64,000 nucleotides of DNA from CAWAYH01 sp963786195. GTDB lineage: Bacteria; Acidobacteriota; Vicinamibacteria; Vicinamibacterales; 2-12-FULL-66-21. How positions within the stretch are numbered: position 1 is the first letter of the stretch; each line of letters opens with the position of its first letter. Made by a program: the position numbers and the translations under genes. The notes under the pieces were generated by a model. The model was not told where the DNA came from. It saw only the letters and a program-made list of their open reading frames with translations, and made no database searches. The DNA lies in NCBI GenBank assembly GCA_963786195.1, contig CAWAYH010000013.1, forward strand, positions 248,001 through 312,000. The letters run 5' to 3'. Shown here in pieces: positions 51,051 through 62,157 of the stretch.

Positions 51051-53239
51051 CACACCGCCACTTTCACCGCCGCCGCCGCATGCTCGACCTTGATCAGGAT
51101 CATCGTCATGTCGTCGTGCTGGTCGGCGGTGCCGACGAACGCCTCGACCTCGCGCAGGATCCGCTCGCGCAGCTCACCCGAGTCGAGATGGCTGTGCTCC
51201 TCGATGATGCGGCTGAGCCGGGCCTCGCCGAACAGGTCGCTCGCCGTGTTCATCGCCTCGGTGATGCCGTCCGTGTAAAAGAGGATCACGTCGCCGGTGC
51301 CCAGTGGGATCTGAACCTCTTCCAGCAGCTCGGCGAACTTGGCCGCGGCGCCGTCGATCCGGAGGCCCAGCACCATGCCGTTGGGGATGAGGATCTGGGC
51401 GCCCTTCCGCGACCCGGTCGCCGGCAGAAAGATGAGCGGTGTGTGGCCGGCCCGCGCGTAGGTCATGACGCTGTTCGCCACGTCGATCACGGCGTAGGTC
51501 ATCGTGATGAAGCTGCGGCTGTCGAGGTTGTCCGACAGGATCCGGTTGGCTTCGATCAGCAGTTGCCGCGGGGACTGATAGATCTGGCTCAACGAGAGCA
51601 CGAGGCCCTTGAGTTCGGCCATGTAGAGCGCCGCGGAGGTTCCCTTCCCCGACACGTCTGCGATGAGCACGCCCAGCCGGTCGTCGCCGAGCGGGAAGAA
51701 GTCGTAGTAGTCCCCTCCCACCTCACGCGCGGGCACGCACAGCGCCGTGATCCCGAGCCCCTGCATGTCGAGCTGCCCGCGCGGCAGGAGCGACATCTGG
51801 ATCTGCCGAGCGATGCGCAGCTCTTCTTCGAGGCGCTTCTTCTCGGCGGCGGTCTGCAGCAGGTTCTCGATGCTGCCGGTCATCTGGTTGAACGAGGTCG
51901 CGAGATCGCCGAGCTGGTCCTTGGTCTGGATCTTGATCCTGTGCGTGAAGTCCCCCTGCCGCACGCGCTCGGTTCCCATGAACAGCTCGTGGATCGAGCT
52001 GGTGATCGAGCGCGCCAGCGCGAGGCCCATGACGAGCGCCACCATCCAGATGATGACGAACAGCACGGCGACGAAGACGACGGCCGTGAGGATCGCGTCG
52101 CCGAAGCGCTGGTTCTGGATCAGGATGGACTGGGCGCGGGACACGCGGTTGAACAGCTCGCCCAGCCGGTACGACAGTGCGATTGTCGCGCGCTGCGGCT
52201 TTCCCGTGGGCCAGTCGACCGCGTCGAGTATCGTGACGGTGTTTCTGAACAGTCTGAACACCGAGGCCCCGCCGCTCGCGTTCGCGACAATCCGCGATCG
52301 CTGCGAGTTTTCGGCCGCCACATCGATCGAGGCGTCCACCAGCGACACCGACCCGCCTCGGGCGCCCGTCATCTCGTGGAGGCGGTTCATCATCGTGGGA
52401 TCCAGCGGGGCATCCACGATCACCCAGCCCGTCGGCGTCGGGGGCGCACCGGTCGGCCTGACCGCGCGCACGATGAGCTCGGGGTCCCCGGAGCCGTCCT
52501 GTACCGACGTCAGCCTGGTGAATCCCTCGGGGGCGCTGCGAGCCCATCCAGGAAGTTCTGGCAGCGCATCTGGCGGCGGACGGAGGTGTTCCCAGAGGCC
52601 GGCGGACACCGGCGTCGCATTCGCGGTCGCCGGAATGAACGCGACCGACACGGTGCGGGACTGGAGCAGCTTCGAGCCGTTCCGCTGGACCCGCGCGATC
52701 GTCTCTTCGACGGTCTTTGGCGAGCGCGTGATCTCGGCGGCCGCTCCGTCGGCCATCGACTCAGCCCCGCGGGAGATCTCGTCGTAACCGTCCCGGAACA
52801 GGTACGCGCTGACGGTTCCGGCGAACTGATCGGCGCCGAGCAGGAAGAACCCCACGATCAGCAGCGCGGGGACGACGCCGATGAAGATGTAGGAGAGGAT
52901 CAGCTTCCGCCGGACGCGCCAGAGCAGGCGCCGCTGCACGAGGAACACGAGCCGCGTCGTGAAGAACAGGAGCGAGAACGCGAGCCCGATCGTCGCCGCC
53001 GTGCTGATCAGGCGAATGGGGGTTGGGAGCTCTCCGAACAGGCGCACGGCCCACACGAGGACCTTGAGCGCGGCCGAGATGAGGAAGAGCCGGCCCGGCC
53101 AGGAGTGCAACAGCAGATCGCTGGCCGACCGGACCGGTTCGTCCGACGCCAGCGGGAGACTCGCTGGGGCGCGCCGGCGCCGGGCCGGTGACGGCGTGTC
53201 CGCGAGTCGCTTGCTGCCCATGCGAATTGAAAATCGCAT
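51050..53239 (-). CDS. SpoIIE/RsbU-type protein phosphatase with HAMP
   Basis: 729 residues. Two hydrophobic N-terminal segments (about 50-110, e.g. LIRLISTAATIGLAFSLLFF, shortened) and a third helix ILSYIFIGVVPALLIVGFFL; a periplasmic/extracytoplasmic sensor about 140-350; a further TM (VVFVAVLFVIIWMVALVMGL) then a HAMP helix pair (SITSSIHELFMGTERVRQGD); a short coiled coil; and a C-terminal PP2C-like domain with GGDYYDFFPLGDDRLGVLIA, DVSGKGTSAALYMAEL, YARAGHTPLIF, FYTDGITEA and DQHDDMTMI. This architecture controls sigma factors by dephosphorylating anti-anti-sigma factors. A -10 TAGTCT (53251-53246) six bases before the ATG implies a leaderless mRNA. Confidence 0.92.
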   Translation of the reverse strand: MRFSIRMGSKRLADTPSPARRRRAPASLPLASDEPVRSASDLLLHSWPGRLFLISAALKVLVWAVRLFGELPTPIRLISTAATIGLAFSLLFFTTRLVFLVQRRLLWRVRRKLILSYIFIGVVPALLIVGFFLLGADQFAGTVSAYLFRDGYDEISRGAESMADGAAAEITRSPKTVEETIARVQRNGSKLLQSRTVSVAFIPATANATPVSAGLWEHLRPPPDALPELPGWARSAPEGFTRLTSVQDGSGDPELIVRAVRPTGAPPTPTGWVIVDAPLDPTMMNRLHEMTGARGGSVSLVDASIDVAAENSQRSRIVANASGGASVFRLFRNTVTILDAVDWPTGKPQRATIALSYRLGELFNRVSRAQSILIQNQRFGDAILTAVVFVAVLFVIIWMVALVMGLALARSITSSIHELFMGTERVRQGDFTHRIKIQTKDQLGDLATSFNQMTGSIENLLQTAAEKKRLEEELRIARQIQMSLLPRGQLDMQGLGITALCVPAREVGGDYYDFFPLGDDRLGVLIADVSGKGTSAALYMAELKGLVLSLSQIYQSPRQLLIEANRILSDNLDSRSFITMTYAVIDVANSVMTYARAGHTPLIFLPATGSRKGAQILIPNGMVLGLRIDGAAAKFAELLEEVQIPLGTGDVILFYTDGITEAMNTASDLFGEARLSRIIEEHSHLDSGELRERILREVEAFVGTADQHDDMTMILIKVEHAAAAVKVAV

Positions 53240-53368
53240 GATAACAGACTATGGTACTGCGCTGGCTGAGCCGCTGAGTCACAGAGCCGCAGAACTGCTA
53301 ACCGCAGAACACTTGACGGTCTCGCGCATTCATCATCCGTCCCCACGACTCCCTGCTGAAGGTGCACA

Positions 53369-54520
53369 GTGAAACTCTCTCCACAGGCGCGCTTCTCCAC
53401 CATCTGCATCCACGCGGGCCAGGAGCCCGACCCGACGACGGGCGCGATCATCACGCCGATCTACCAGACGTCCACCTACGTGCAGGAGGAGCTGGGACGC
53501 CACAAGGGTTATGAGTACGCCCGCACCCAGAATCCGACGCGGGCGGCGCTCGAGCGCAACGTGGCGGCGATCGAGGGCGGCAAGGGCGCCTACGCGTTTG
53601 CTTCGGGCATGGCGGCCATCGGCGCTATCGCCACGATGCTCAAATCCGGCGATCACGTCGTCGTCACCGACAACACCTACGGCGGCACCTTCCGGCTCTT
53701 CGACAAGGTGCTCACCCGGTACGGCCTGTCGTTCAGCTACGTGGATACGTCGACGCCCGACCAGATCGAGGCGGCGATGCGGCCGTCGACACGGATGCTG
53801 TTCGTGGAGACGCCGACCAATCCCGTCATGCGCCTGACGGACCTCGCCGGCGCGGCCGCCATCGCCCATGCGCGCAACGCGCGCCTGGTCGTCGACAACA
53901 CGTTTGCGAGCCCGTGCGTCCAGCGGCCGATCGAGTTCGGCGCCGACCTCGTCGTCCACAGCACGACGAAGTTCCTCAACGGCCACAGCGACAGCATCGG
54001 TGGGATCGTCGTGGGGGTCCGCGACGAGGATCTGGAGTGGCTGAAGTTCATTCAGAATGCTGAGGGCGCCATCCTCAGCCCGTTCGATTCATTCCTGGTG
54101 CTGCGCGGCACGAAGACGCTCGCGCTGCGCATGGCCCAGCACAACGCCGGCGGCCTGGCGCTGGCCGAGTTCCTGGCGTCGCATCCGAAGGTCACCAACG
54201 TCCTGTATCCGGGCCTGAAGACCCATCCACAGCACGACCTCGCGAAGCGGCAGATGCGGGGATTCGGCGGGATGCTGTCGTTCGACGTGGGGTCGTTCGA
54301 GAACGCGCGGCGCGTCTGCAATCGCGTGCAGCTCATGGCGCTCGCCGAGAGCCTCGGCGGCGTGGAGACGCTGATGTGTCACCCGGCGTCCATGACGCAC
54401 GCCTCCGTTCCGCTCGAACGTCGGCAGGCCATCGGGCTTACCGACAGCCTCGTTCGCATTTCGGTCGGGATCGAAGATCCGCAGGATCTGATCGACGATC
54501 TCAGACAAGCGCTTGATTGA
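53369..54520 (+). CDS. cystathionine gamma-synthase/lyase family enzyme
   Basis: 383 residues from GTG 53369 with GAAGG upstream. PLP-dependent Cys/Met metabolism fold: YEYARTQNPTRAALERNVAA, ASGMAAIGAIATML (cofactor stack), VETPTNPVMRLTDLAGAAAI and the Lys in HSTTKFLNGHSDSIGG. The C-terminal ESLGGVETLMCHPASMTHAS is typical. It either makes cystathionine (MetB) or splits it (MetC/CTH); the sequence alone does not separate them. No other Met/Cys genes are adjacent. Confidence 0.9.
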   Translation: MKLSPQARFSTICIHAGQEPDPTTGAIITPIYQTSTYVQEELGRHKGYEYARTQNPTRAALERNVAAIEGGKGAYAFASGMAAIGAIATMLKSGDHVVVTDNTYGGTFRLFDKVLTRYGLSFSYVDTSTPDQIEAAMRPSTRMLFVETPTNPVMRLTDLAGAAAIAHARNARLVVDNTFASPCVQRPIEFGADLVVHSTTKFLNGHSDSIGGIVVGVRDEDLEWLKFIQNAEGAILSPFDSFLVLRGTKTLALRMAQHNAGGLALAEFLASHPKVTNVLYPGLKTHPQHDLAKRQMRGFGGMLSFDVGSFENARRVCNRVQLMALAESLGGVETLMCHPASMTHASVPLERRQAIGLTDSLVRISVGIEDPQDLIDDLRQALD

Positions 54521-54523
54521 AGC

Positions 54524-54856
54524 CTATTTGGTCGATTCCCCCACCCAGCGGAGATATGCCTCGTTGCCATCGGCGATGGCGAGCACGATGAACTCGGGGA
54601 CCTCGAAGGGGTGCAGTTCCCGGACGCGGTCCCACAGGGCGTTCAGCCGGTCGCGGGACGTCTTGATGATGACCTGGCGCTCGGTTTCGTGCTCGATGCG
54701 GCCTTCCCAGCGATACACCGACTGCATGGGGGCCAGGATGTTGACGCACGCGGCAAGCCGCTCGTCGACGAGGCCTTGCCCGAAGGCTTCGCCGTCAGCA
54801 TCTGCAGGAAGCGTCGTCAACACGACCACGTAGTCAGCGGATATTCGCTCAGTCAC
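54524..54856 (-). CDS. cutA: CutA1 divalent-ion tolerance family protein
   Basis: 110 residues, about the normal CutA length. Characteristic segments: YVVVLTTLPADADGEAF, GLVDERLAACVNILAPMQSV, YRWEGRIEHETERQVIIKTS and ELHPFEVPEFIVLAIADGNE ending YLRWVGES. CutA forms trimers and was linked to copper tolerance in E. coli; its real role is uncertain. It overlaps nothing and converges with the PLP-enzyme gene. Confidence 0.93.
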   Translation of the reverse strand: MTERISADYVVVLTTLPADADGEAFGQGLVDERLAACVNILAPMQSVYRWEGRIEHETERQVIIKTSRDRLNALWDRVRELHPFEVPEFIVLAIADGNEAYLRWVGESTK

Positions 54857-54956
54857 TCAATCACTCCACCTCGTCAGGCGCTTTCCGGTACGGCGACCCC
54901 TACTTTCCGCTCCTTCTGGAAACGAAACTATTGTACAAAGGACTGCTCCCGAATCG

Positions 54957-55373
54957 ATGGCCATCACTCCAGAGACCCCTCTCCCCCGTCCGACGCGCAC
55001 GCCGCAGGCCGCGACGCCGCTTCGGCGCAAAACTGTGCAACCTGCGCCGCACACGCCGATCTGGCGGAGGGCGCTCAACTTCCTGCTGATCTTCGCGACG
55101 CTCGTGCTGCTCACCGACGGGCTCGTCGGCGAGAAAGGGCTCGTCGAAACGATGCGGGCCCGACGTGTCTGGCAGGGGCTGGACTCGTCCATCGAGCAAC
55201 TGCGCGAGGAGAACGCGCGCCTGCGCGAGCAGGTGCGGCGCCTGAACGAGGATGCGACGACGATCGAATCGCTGGCTCGTCAGGAGCTGGGGCTGATTCG
55301 CCCGGGCGAAGTGCTCGTGATTCTCAAGGACGTCAAGCCGGCGAGCCCTGTGAGTCCTGCGAACAAAGAGTAG
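54957..55373 (+). CDS. ftsB: FtsB/DivIC-type septum formation protein
   Basis: 138 residues. A Pro-rich cytoplasmic N-terminus (PETPLPRPTRTPQAATPLRR), one TM helix at residues about 40-58 (ALNFLLIFATLVLLTDGLVG), then a coiled coil (LDSSIEQLREENARLREQVR) and the family-end motif ESLARQELGLIRPGEVLVIL. It forms part of the FtsBLQ divisome complex. The gene is followed by tRNA-fMet 59 bases downstream. Confidence 0.9.
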   Translation: MAITPETPLPRPTRTPQAATPLRRKTVQPAPHTPIWRRALNFLLIFATLVLLTDGLVGEKGLVETMRARRVWQGLDSSIEQLREENARLREQVRRLNEDATTIESLARQELGLIRPGEVLVILKDVKPASPVSPANKE

Positions 55374-55432
55374 CTCGAGAGTTTCGCGCTATTGCGCATT
55401 CCTTCGCGGAAGTGTTACGATTACAATTCTGC

Positions 55433-57112
<1,680 letters not shown>

Positions 57113-57116
<4 letters not shown>

Positions 57117-57379
57117 TCGCGGTCCTCTTCGACAGAACGATCCGACTCCGCGACGGCCTGGTCGAAGACTTCACGCGCGGCCTGTCGTGCCAGCAGGCGG
57201 ACGAGCGCGAGCATCGCCTCGTCGGCCTGCCCACCGACATGCGGCCGGCGTCGCGTGCGACGAGCGACACCGCTCGTTCGCGCTCGCCTTCGAGCTGGCG
57301 GCCAGTACCGTGATCCTCTTCGTCCACGCATGATAACCCCGCGTTGACCAGCAACGATGACCTGTTGTTGTTGAATCAA
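57113..57379 (-). CDS. small gene coupled to recombinase 2
   Basis: 88 residues as written, with the stop overlapping the recombinase ATG (ATGA). Only the end, ADEAMLALVRLLARQAAREV then FDQAVAESDRS, has coding character; the Arg-rich first half may be non-coding, with an internal Met near residue 56 as an alternative start. Small acidic-tailed proteins of this type are common directly upstream of serine recombinases. Function unknown. Confidence 0.45.
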
Positions 57380-58269
57380 CTCGAGGCTGGCCGCTCCGTC
57401 CTGAGAACGGAACGGCCATCTCCGCGCGGACGATGCGGACTATGTGGACGCGCATCGTGCCGCCGAGCCTGACGCCGTGCGGCCTCGCGATCAACGACCG
57501 CCCGCACGGTTCGTCGCCGCGCCTGTGGCGCAGCCGAGTGCGGGACGTGGCGCGAGGTGGTGATCACGACGCGCCAAGCGCCCGCGGCACGGGAGGGCGG
57601 GCTCTCCTGAGGAGGAACCCGCGCGTGGTGCCTCTGTCGTTGGGAGTTCCGGTAGGTGTCGGTCGGCGCCGACCGCCGCGACTGCCCTGAGGGCGAGCTC
57701 GCGTCTGGTGAGCGCTCTCTCGTGCTCCGTCGCGCTGGTCAGATGACGCTGGGTCGAAGCTGACGAGCGGGACCGTTCAAGCCGAGTGATCCGACGCCGG
57801 AACGAGTTGGTGTGCCCGACTCTCGTGCCCTGAGAGCGACGAGAGGTGAGCGCCTCCATGGGCCTGGGACCGATGGAGGGGGTGGCGAACGACTCCGCCA
57901 CGAACGAGTTAAGAAGAAGCTACGCCTCTCGACGGCTGCGTGTCAACCGCGAACGCGCCGTCTGGTGAACGCGCCCGTCTGTCAAAACGAACGCGCCGTC
58001 CCCCCTGAACCGCCATGGGCTGCTGTCGGCCTTGATCAGCGATGGTCAAACATCTGGGACGATCCCGCAGGTTCAACGGAACGGAGGGCCTCATTCTACG
58101 CGTGCGGATCACATGGGGCAGGTCAGATCGGCAAAAGCTGATTCGGATCATATAGCGGCGACCCGACTCCAACTCCCGGGCGGAGGACCAGTAACCAACT
58201 TTCTTCAGGACGTCGCCGGCTGCAGCGGTTGAGTTTTCACCTGCAAGAGGGAAAGCCGTCCACCTAAGA
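57380..58269. other. long interval without a convincing gene
   Basis: 890 bases. Possible readings are short and Arg-rich with no homology. The segment contains three direct repeats of about 12 bases near 57951-58000. It may hold promoters of the recombinase operon or decayed genes. Confidence 0.4.
57951..58000 (+). repeat. three direct repeats of GAACGCGCC-GTC type
   Basis: GAACGCGCCGTCTG (57951), GAACGCGCCCGTCTG (57967) and GAACGCGCCGTC (57989) follow each other within 50 bases, spaced 2 and 7 bases apart. They lie in the non-coding stretch upstream of the recombinase. Confidence 0.55.
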
Positions 58270-58440
58270 TCAAATTGGCGACGTGTCTTCTCTGGAACGC
58301 GTTAGGTAGATGTAAAGGAAAATTGCGATCCCGATTGTGGCGAAGGCCATGACGAACGGTAACTCCGTGGGAGGGACGTATTCTTTGTCATCTTCAGAGA
58401 TCGATAACAGGCGAATTCTCCGTTTTAACGTTTGGGACAT
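58270..58440 (-). CDS. small single-TM protein
   Basis: From the ATG at 58440, 56 residues: a basic and polar N-terminus (SQTLKRRIRLLSISEDDKEY), one TM helix (LPFVMAFATIGIAIFLYIYL) and a short tail. An upstream start at 58491 would add 17 residues but lacks a ribosome site. The region is less GC-rich than its surroundings. No family recognised. Confidence 0.45.
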   Translation of the reverse strand: MSQTLKRRIRLLSISEDDKEYVPPTELPFVMAFATIGIAIFLYIYLTRSREDTSPI

Positions 58441-58527
58441 ATTCGAAAAACCGCTTCCTGGGTGGTTCCGGGACGGGTAGTACACGTCCATCGACGTTTC
58501 TAAGGTGATCCACGTGTGATGGACAAT

Positions 58528-58970
58528 TCAATCGAACGGAACAATCACCTCAAAGCTGGGCGTCACACCGGAACTTCTTCCACCCGAGACGGTGTTCCCC
58601 CAATCAGCTCCCGGTCTGAAGGAGCCCCCAAATTGAAAAATGCTCGCCAAGCCCTGTGGACCGATGCTAACGACACGCATCGAACCAGAGACGGCACCTT
58701 CCGCGACAGCTGTTGCCCCTGCGTGAGTCGTCCACAATCCGCCGAGGCTGTGATCCCGCCCGCTTCAATCGTCAGTCGCGTGGGACCTTCAGTTTCTGGA
58801 ACGATCAAGAACGACTGCGTGGTAATTCGGTGGACAGCCAGAAGCGCGGTTCGTCCGGTAGGGGCGACGGGTATAGTGCGTCGGACGACGGCAAGACATC
58901 GCGCTTCCATCGGAAGCTTCGAGAACGCTGCCTCTTGGGGAAACGCCAATTGAAGCAGACCGGAGAACAC
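58528..58970 (-). CDS. putative secreted protein, frameshifted
   Basis: GTG at 58970 begins VFSGLLQLAFPQEAAF; in-frame codons upstream add AALAVF-like hydrophobic residues, so a signal peptide is likely but its start codon is not identified. The middle RTIPVAPTGRTALLAVHRIT, then QSFLIVPETEGPTRLTIEAG, moves frame near 58737 to LWTTHAGATAVAEGAVSGSM and ends GVTPSFEVIVPFD. This is a plausible beta-rich exported protein of about 150 residues. No family recognised. Confidence 0.35.
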
Positions 58971-59281
58971 TGCGAGCGCAGCGAGGCCGCCAATTCGGAC
59001 GCTATCACTCTCCGGCCCCGCTTTCGCGATGGGGTACTTCTGTTAACCGGCGCCAGCGTCGGCCGATTTGTTACCTCGGCCCAATCTCCACACCATGAGC
59101 ACCAGAACCGCCCGTTCTCCATGGGCAGAGGATCCGGGCGCTGACAGCGGTGACAGGTCGTGGTCACGGCAGTTTCGGAGGGAATGTCTACGTTGGTGCG
59201 AAGTCTAACGTGCAGGTAAAAGCGCAAAGTCTCAACCTGGCGGTTGAATGTCCGGACCGTTCGCCCTCGCGTCCCTCCCAA
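58805..59281 (-). CDS. possible zinc-ribbon protein (weak)
   Basis: One minus-strand reading contains two Cys pairs in the order TTCHRCQRPDPL and RFWCSWCGDW, the spacing of a small zinc ribbon. The surrounding residues are Arg/Ser-rich, the reading overlaps the gene at 58528-58970, and no start site stands out. Listed because of the paired CxxC motifs only. Confidence 0.2.
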   Translation of the reverse strand: MGGTRGRTVRTFNRQVETLRFYLHVRLRTNVDIPSETAVTTTCHRCQRPDPLPMENGRFWCSWCGDWAEVTNRPTLAPVNRSTPSRKRGRRVIASELAASLRSQCSPVCFNWRFPKRQRSRSFRWKRDVLPSSDALYPSPLPDEPRFWLSTELPRSRS

Positions 59282-59757
59282 GGCGTTACATAACTGCCGT
59301 TTATCGTGTGCGGGATCCCACGGTGCGATTCGCGGCGACTTTCGCCTAGCCGAGGAAGCACGCCGCTCACATCGCCGTCGCTCGAAACGAGCCGATCACC
59401 AGACCGGGTAGCCGGGCGCTGGCGCCCAAAATTTCGAGTTTGAGCGTTTCGTGAACGCCTCGGTCCCGAGGCAGCGGGGACAGCGCTCGCCCACACACGA
59501 AAGAAGATTGAGCTACTTTCGCCCGCGCGAGTCCGCGGTGCTGAGCGTCTGCTGGGGACCGTGTCTATTTGAATTGCGCCCTTTGCTTCCTTCGCACCGC
59601 GGACCATGCCAACCCGGTCGACATCGAGCGCGAGTGCCGAATGTGCGGCGTCTTCGGTTGCTTCGGGATCGAAGACGGGGTTTGTGCGTGGTCCTGATTG
59701 TCAGGAGCATGTGGAATCCTGAAGACGGTCGACCAGTAGTTCGAGCCTGCCAGCAAC
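59282..59757. other. interval without a convincing gene
   Basis: 476 bases. Short readings on both strands lack recognisable motifs. The base composition is mixed. It probably separates unrelated accessory genes. Confidence 0.4.
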
Positions 59758-60631
59758 TTATCGGCCGGTCCGCAGGCTGCGCCAGAATGCGTCGACGCGT
59801 TCATGCGCTGTCGTCAGCGTTTGGTCCAGTCCACACTCGGCCGCGAGCGCCGCGAACGGTTTCGCCCAGCCTGACGGCGGCTCTGGCACGACGTCTGGCA
59901 TCGAATGCGTTCCACGTCGCCGAAACGTTGCGTCGACTGCCGCACTCACGCGCTCCGTCGCCGGCGCCTCGTGTTCCAGAATCAGAACGAGATCCACGAG
60001 GTCTCGGACGCGACTGTTCGGCGTCTCACGCGGACGCGTGTACGCGTGAAACTTCTCCGCCCAGTGCTGCTCGACGGACAGCGCCGGCACGACAACGGCA
60101 GGAATGCCGGCGAAACCGAGCCAGTCTTCGCCCTTGACGCTCTCCAGCGGCTCGAGGACTTCGTCGCCGACTCCGAGGTCGACGTGAAACTTCACGAACG
60201 TTCGACCATCGAGACGGGCATCGACCGGAAAGCGCGCGCCGCCTTCGGGAGCCTGATTCAGTTCGGCCATCGCCTCGCCGACGATGAACGTGAAGAAGTC
60301 GGGCAGCTCGATCGACGCCGCGATCTGAAGCCGTTCTCGCAGAGAGGTCGAGTCTCCGACAGCGTCCTCGAGCGCTCCTGACGGTCAGGTCGAGGTCCTT
60401 CGTCGACCGCGCCATGTGGAATCGCATCTCGAGGGCGTAGCCGCCTTTGAGGACCCAGCCGTCGCGTACCGGCTGGGACGGGTCGAACATGCGAGCAAGG
60501 AGCCGATCGAACGCGACCTGCCGGCGCAGCCGATGCAGATCAACTCCATCACGACGCGCCCGTTCGTTGAGCCGCGCCTCGAGTGCGGTTCGAAACGCGC
60601 CGGCGGTGGCGTACTGGCGTTGAGCTGCCAT
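59758..60631 (-). CDS. abiEii: AbiEii-type nucleotidyltransferase toxin, frameshifted
   Basis: ATG at 60631 in an overlap with the preceding gene. The first part reads LHRLRRQVAFDRLLARMFDP and then the family core GWVLKGGYALEMRFHMARST KDLDL-type segment (GGYALEMR..STKDLDL). Near 60375 a shift moves coding to a frame continuing ELNQAPEGGARFPVDARLDG, KGEDWLGFAGIPAVVVPALS, EQHWAEKFHAYTRPRETPNS, RVRDLVDLVLILEHEA. The end is AFWRSLRTGR. DUF1814/AbiEii proteins are the toxins of type IV abortive-infection systems and transfer nucleotides to tRNA in known members. Joined length about 290 residues. Confidence 0.8.
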
Positions 60632-61239
60632 CAGGTACCTGCTTCAGAATTCTGTCGATCCGTTGTCGTGCTCGAGTGCTGACGCGCGCTGTCTCGAGTT
60701 GCCGTCGCATGATCAAACCGCGCCGGAGCGCCTGGTCGACGGCTTGAACCTGGAGCTCCGGAGCGATCACGCCTTCGGCGATGACGTCAATCAGCGTTCG
60801 GAGCGGCGTGGTCACGCGCACGCCGTCGATCGTCTGGACGTCTCGCTCGCTGAGCCTCGCATGGTGCAGGCGGAGCACGTCAGGAATGGCCGCCATCCTC
60901 CGGAATCCTGGAGGCACCGTCATGTCCAGCTTCGCCGGCATCACGTCGGAGAGATCGTGGAGCGTCAGCGCGGTCGCGTGACTGAAGACTCCCTGTGGCT
61001 CGTCCTGCCGGTTCCGCGACCAGAGCTGCCACACCATGAGGTCGGGCCTGGCTGGCGTCGGAAACTGCGCCAGCCGGTACACGCCGCGTGCCTCGCGAAT
61101 CCAGTTGCCGGACCGCACCTGATACGGGTGGACGCTGTCCGTCGTACCCGGCGTCACGCGCCTGGCGGGCGGTAAAAAAGCCGCCTTGGGCGTGCGCCGT
61201 TTCGTAGAGCTTGCGGGACGCGGCTGTGTTGCGTGGCAC
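60549..61239 (-). CDS. abiEi: AbiEi-type antitoxin/regulator, frameshifted
   Basis: GTG at 61239: VPRNTAASRKLYETAHAQGG FFTARQARDAG, a short helical N-terminus. Near 61160 a shift leads to the family body: VRSGNWIREARGVYRLAQFP, PDLMVWQLWSRNRQDEPQGV, FSHATALTLHDLSDVMPAKL, DMTVPPGFRRM and TIDGVRVTTPLRTLIDVIAE. This is the AbiEi domain with its winged-helix front, which represses its own operon and neutralises AbiEii, encoded downstream with overlap. The C-terminus past residue about 195 may contain another shift. A perfect palindrome in the promoter fits autoregulation. Confidence 0.75.
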
Positions 61240-61248
61240 GCTATAAAA

Positions 61249-61265
61249 CCTCAAATGATTTGAGG
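61249..61265 (-). promoter_or_regulatory. palindromic operator upstream of abiEi
   Basis: CCTCAAAT-G-ATTTGAGG is a perfect 8+1+8 palindrome, ten bases before the abiEi GTG. On the minus strand TATAAT (61272-61267) lies just upstream of it, so a repressor bound here would cover the transcription start. Confidence 0.6.
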
Positions 61266-61362
61266 AATTATAGCATGTAGTGCGATCCGGCGAGACATCG
61301 CCTTTTCGACGACTGGCGAACATGCCACAGACACCGAGACAGTTAAGACTGCCCGAGACTGG

Positions 61363-62157
61363 CTAGTCGTAGAACGTCACCCGCCCGGTTGTGAACTCGC
61401 TGTTCAGATAAACGCGGTGCCAGTCGTGCAGCCGGATCGTCGCATGATCGTCGTGGCGGACGCGCCCGCGCACGTACACCACGGCGTCGCGCGTCATCGT
61501 CCGGTACACGAGCTTCGGGTTCTTCGCGATCAGATCGGCGAACTCCGCATCGTCGATCTCGCGCCGTTGGTAGAGTCGCACTGACACGCCGCCGTGACGA
61601 ATCAGTTCCTCGCACGAGTGCGACTTGCCGCGGCCGCGAGTGATCGGTTCGTTCCGATGAATCGGCGTCCACCCAAAGAGCCTCGGCAGCTTCGCCGGCA
61701 CGAAGAACCATTCCCCCTGCCGCGTGAACACATCGTTGTGACGACGGTCGCGATGCCGCTCGCGCGCCACGGCTTCGCGGACAGCGGCTGGGGCGAGAGA
61801 CAGCTTGGCGTCGCGCACAGTCGTCACGGGATCTCCGATGCCGGCGACGAACCAGTGTCGCTCATCGTAGCCGCACAGGAACCGGCTTACGAGCGGCTTC
61901 GCAGTCTGCACGAGTTGGCGCTCGCTCACTCGAGCTTTGCGCAGATCACCATGCTCCAATCCGCAGACGAGAATGTGGCGACCACGCTTGTCGACATGCT
62001 GCACGACGAGATCGTCGATACGCGAGCCCCGCAGTTCAAAGTATTCGCCTCGACGACCGCGGACGACATCAAAGCGATAGTCAGGTGCGGCCAGCTCCTG
62101 GCGCACCTCGAGCCGCGCGCCGATGGCCGCAAAGTGCCTTTCGAGTGTAGTACGCAT
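61363..62157 (-). CDS. 264-residue protein of unknown function beside PcfJ
   Basis: The ATG at 62157 fits a weak ribosome site TTGAGG. Sequence is beta-rich with conserved-looking blocks: FDVVRGRRGEYFELRG, HILVCGLEHGDLRKARVSER, RHWFVAGIGDPVTTVRDAKL, GEWFFVPAKLPRLFGWTPIH, RNEPITRGRGKSHSCEELIR, and RGRVRHDDHATIRLHDWHRV. The RGRGKSHSCEELIRHGG and VRGRVRHDDHATI blocks, rich in His and Arg, look like a nucleic-acid or metal site, but I recognise no family. It follows the PcfJ-like gene on the same strand and precedes the AbiE pair; a shared accessory system is inference. Confidence 0.75.
   Translation of the reverse strand: MRTTLERHFAAIGARLEVRQELAAPDYRFDVVRGRRGEYFELRGSRIDDLVVQHVDKRGRHILVCGLEHGDLRKARVSERQLVQTAKPLVSRFLCGYDERHWFVAGIGDPVTTVRDAKLSLAPAAVREAVARERHRDRRHNDVFTRQGEWFFVPAKLPRLFGWTPIHRNEPITRGRGKSHSCEELIRHGGVSVRLYQRREIDDAEFADLIAKNPKLVYRTMTRDAVVYVRGRVRHDDHATIRLHDWHRVYLNSEFTTGRVTFYD

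Noticed and set aside
51080..53191. Long plus-strand reading opposite the SpoIIE-type phosphatase
   Set aside because: GC-rich antisense shadow; Arg/His-rich with no motifs, while the minus frame has full domains.
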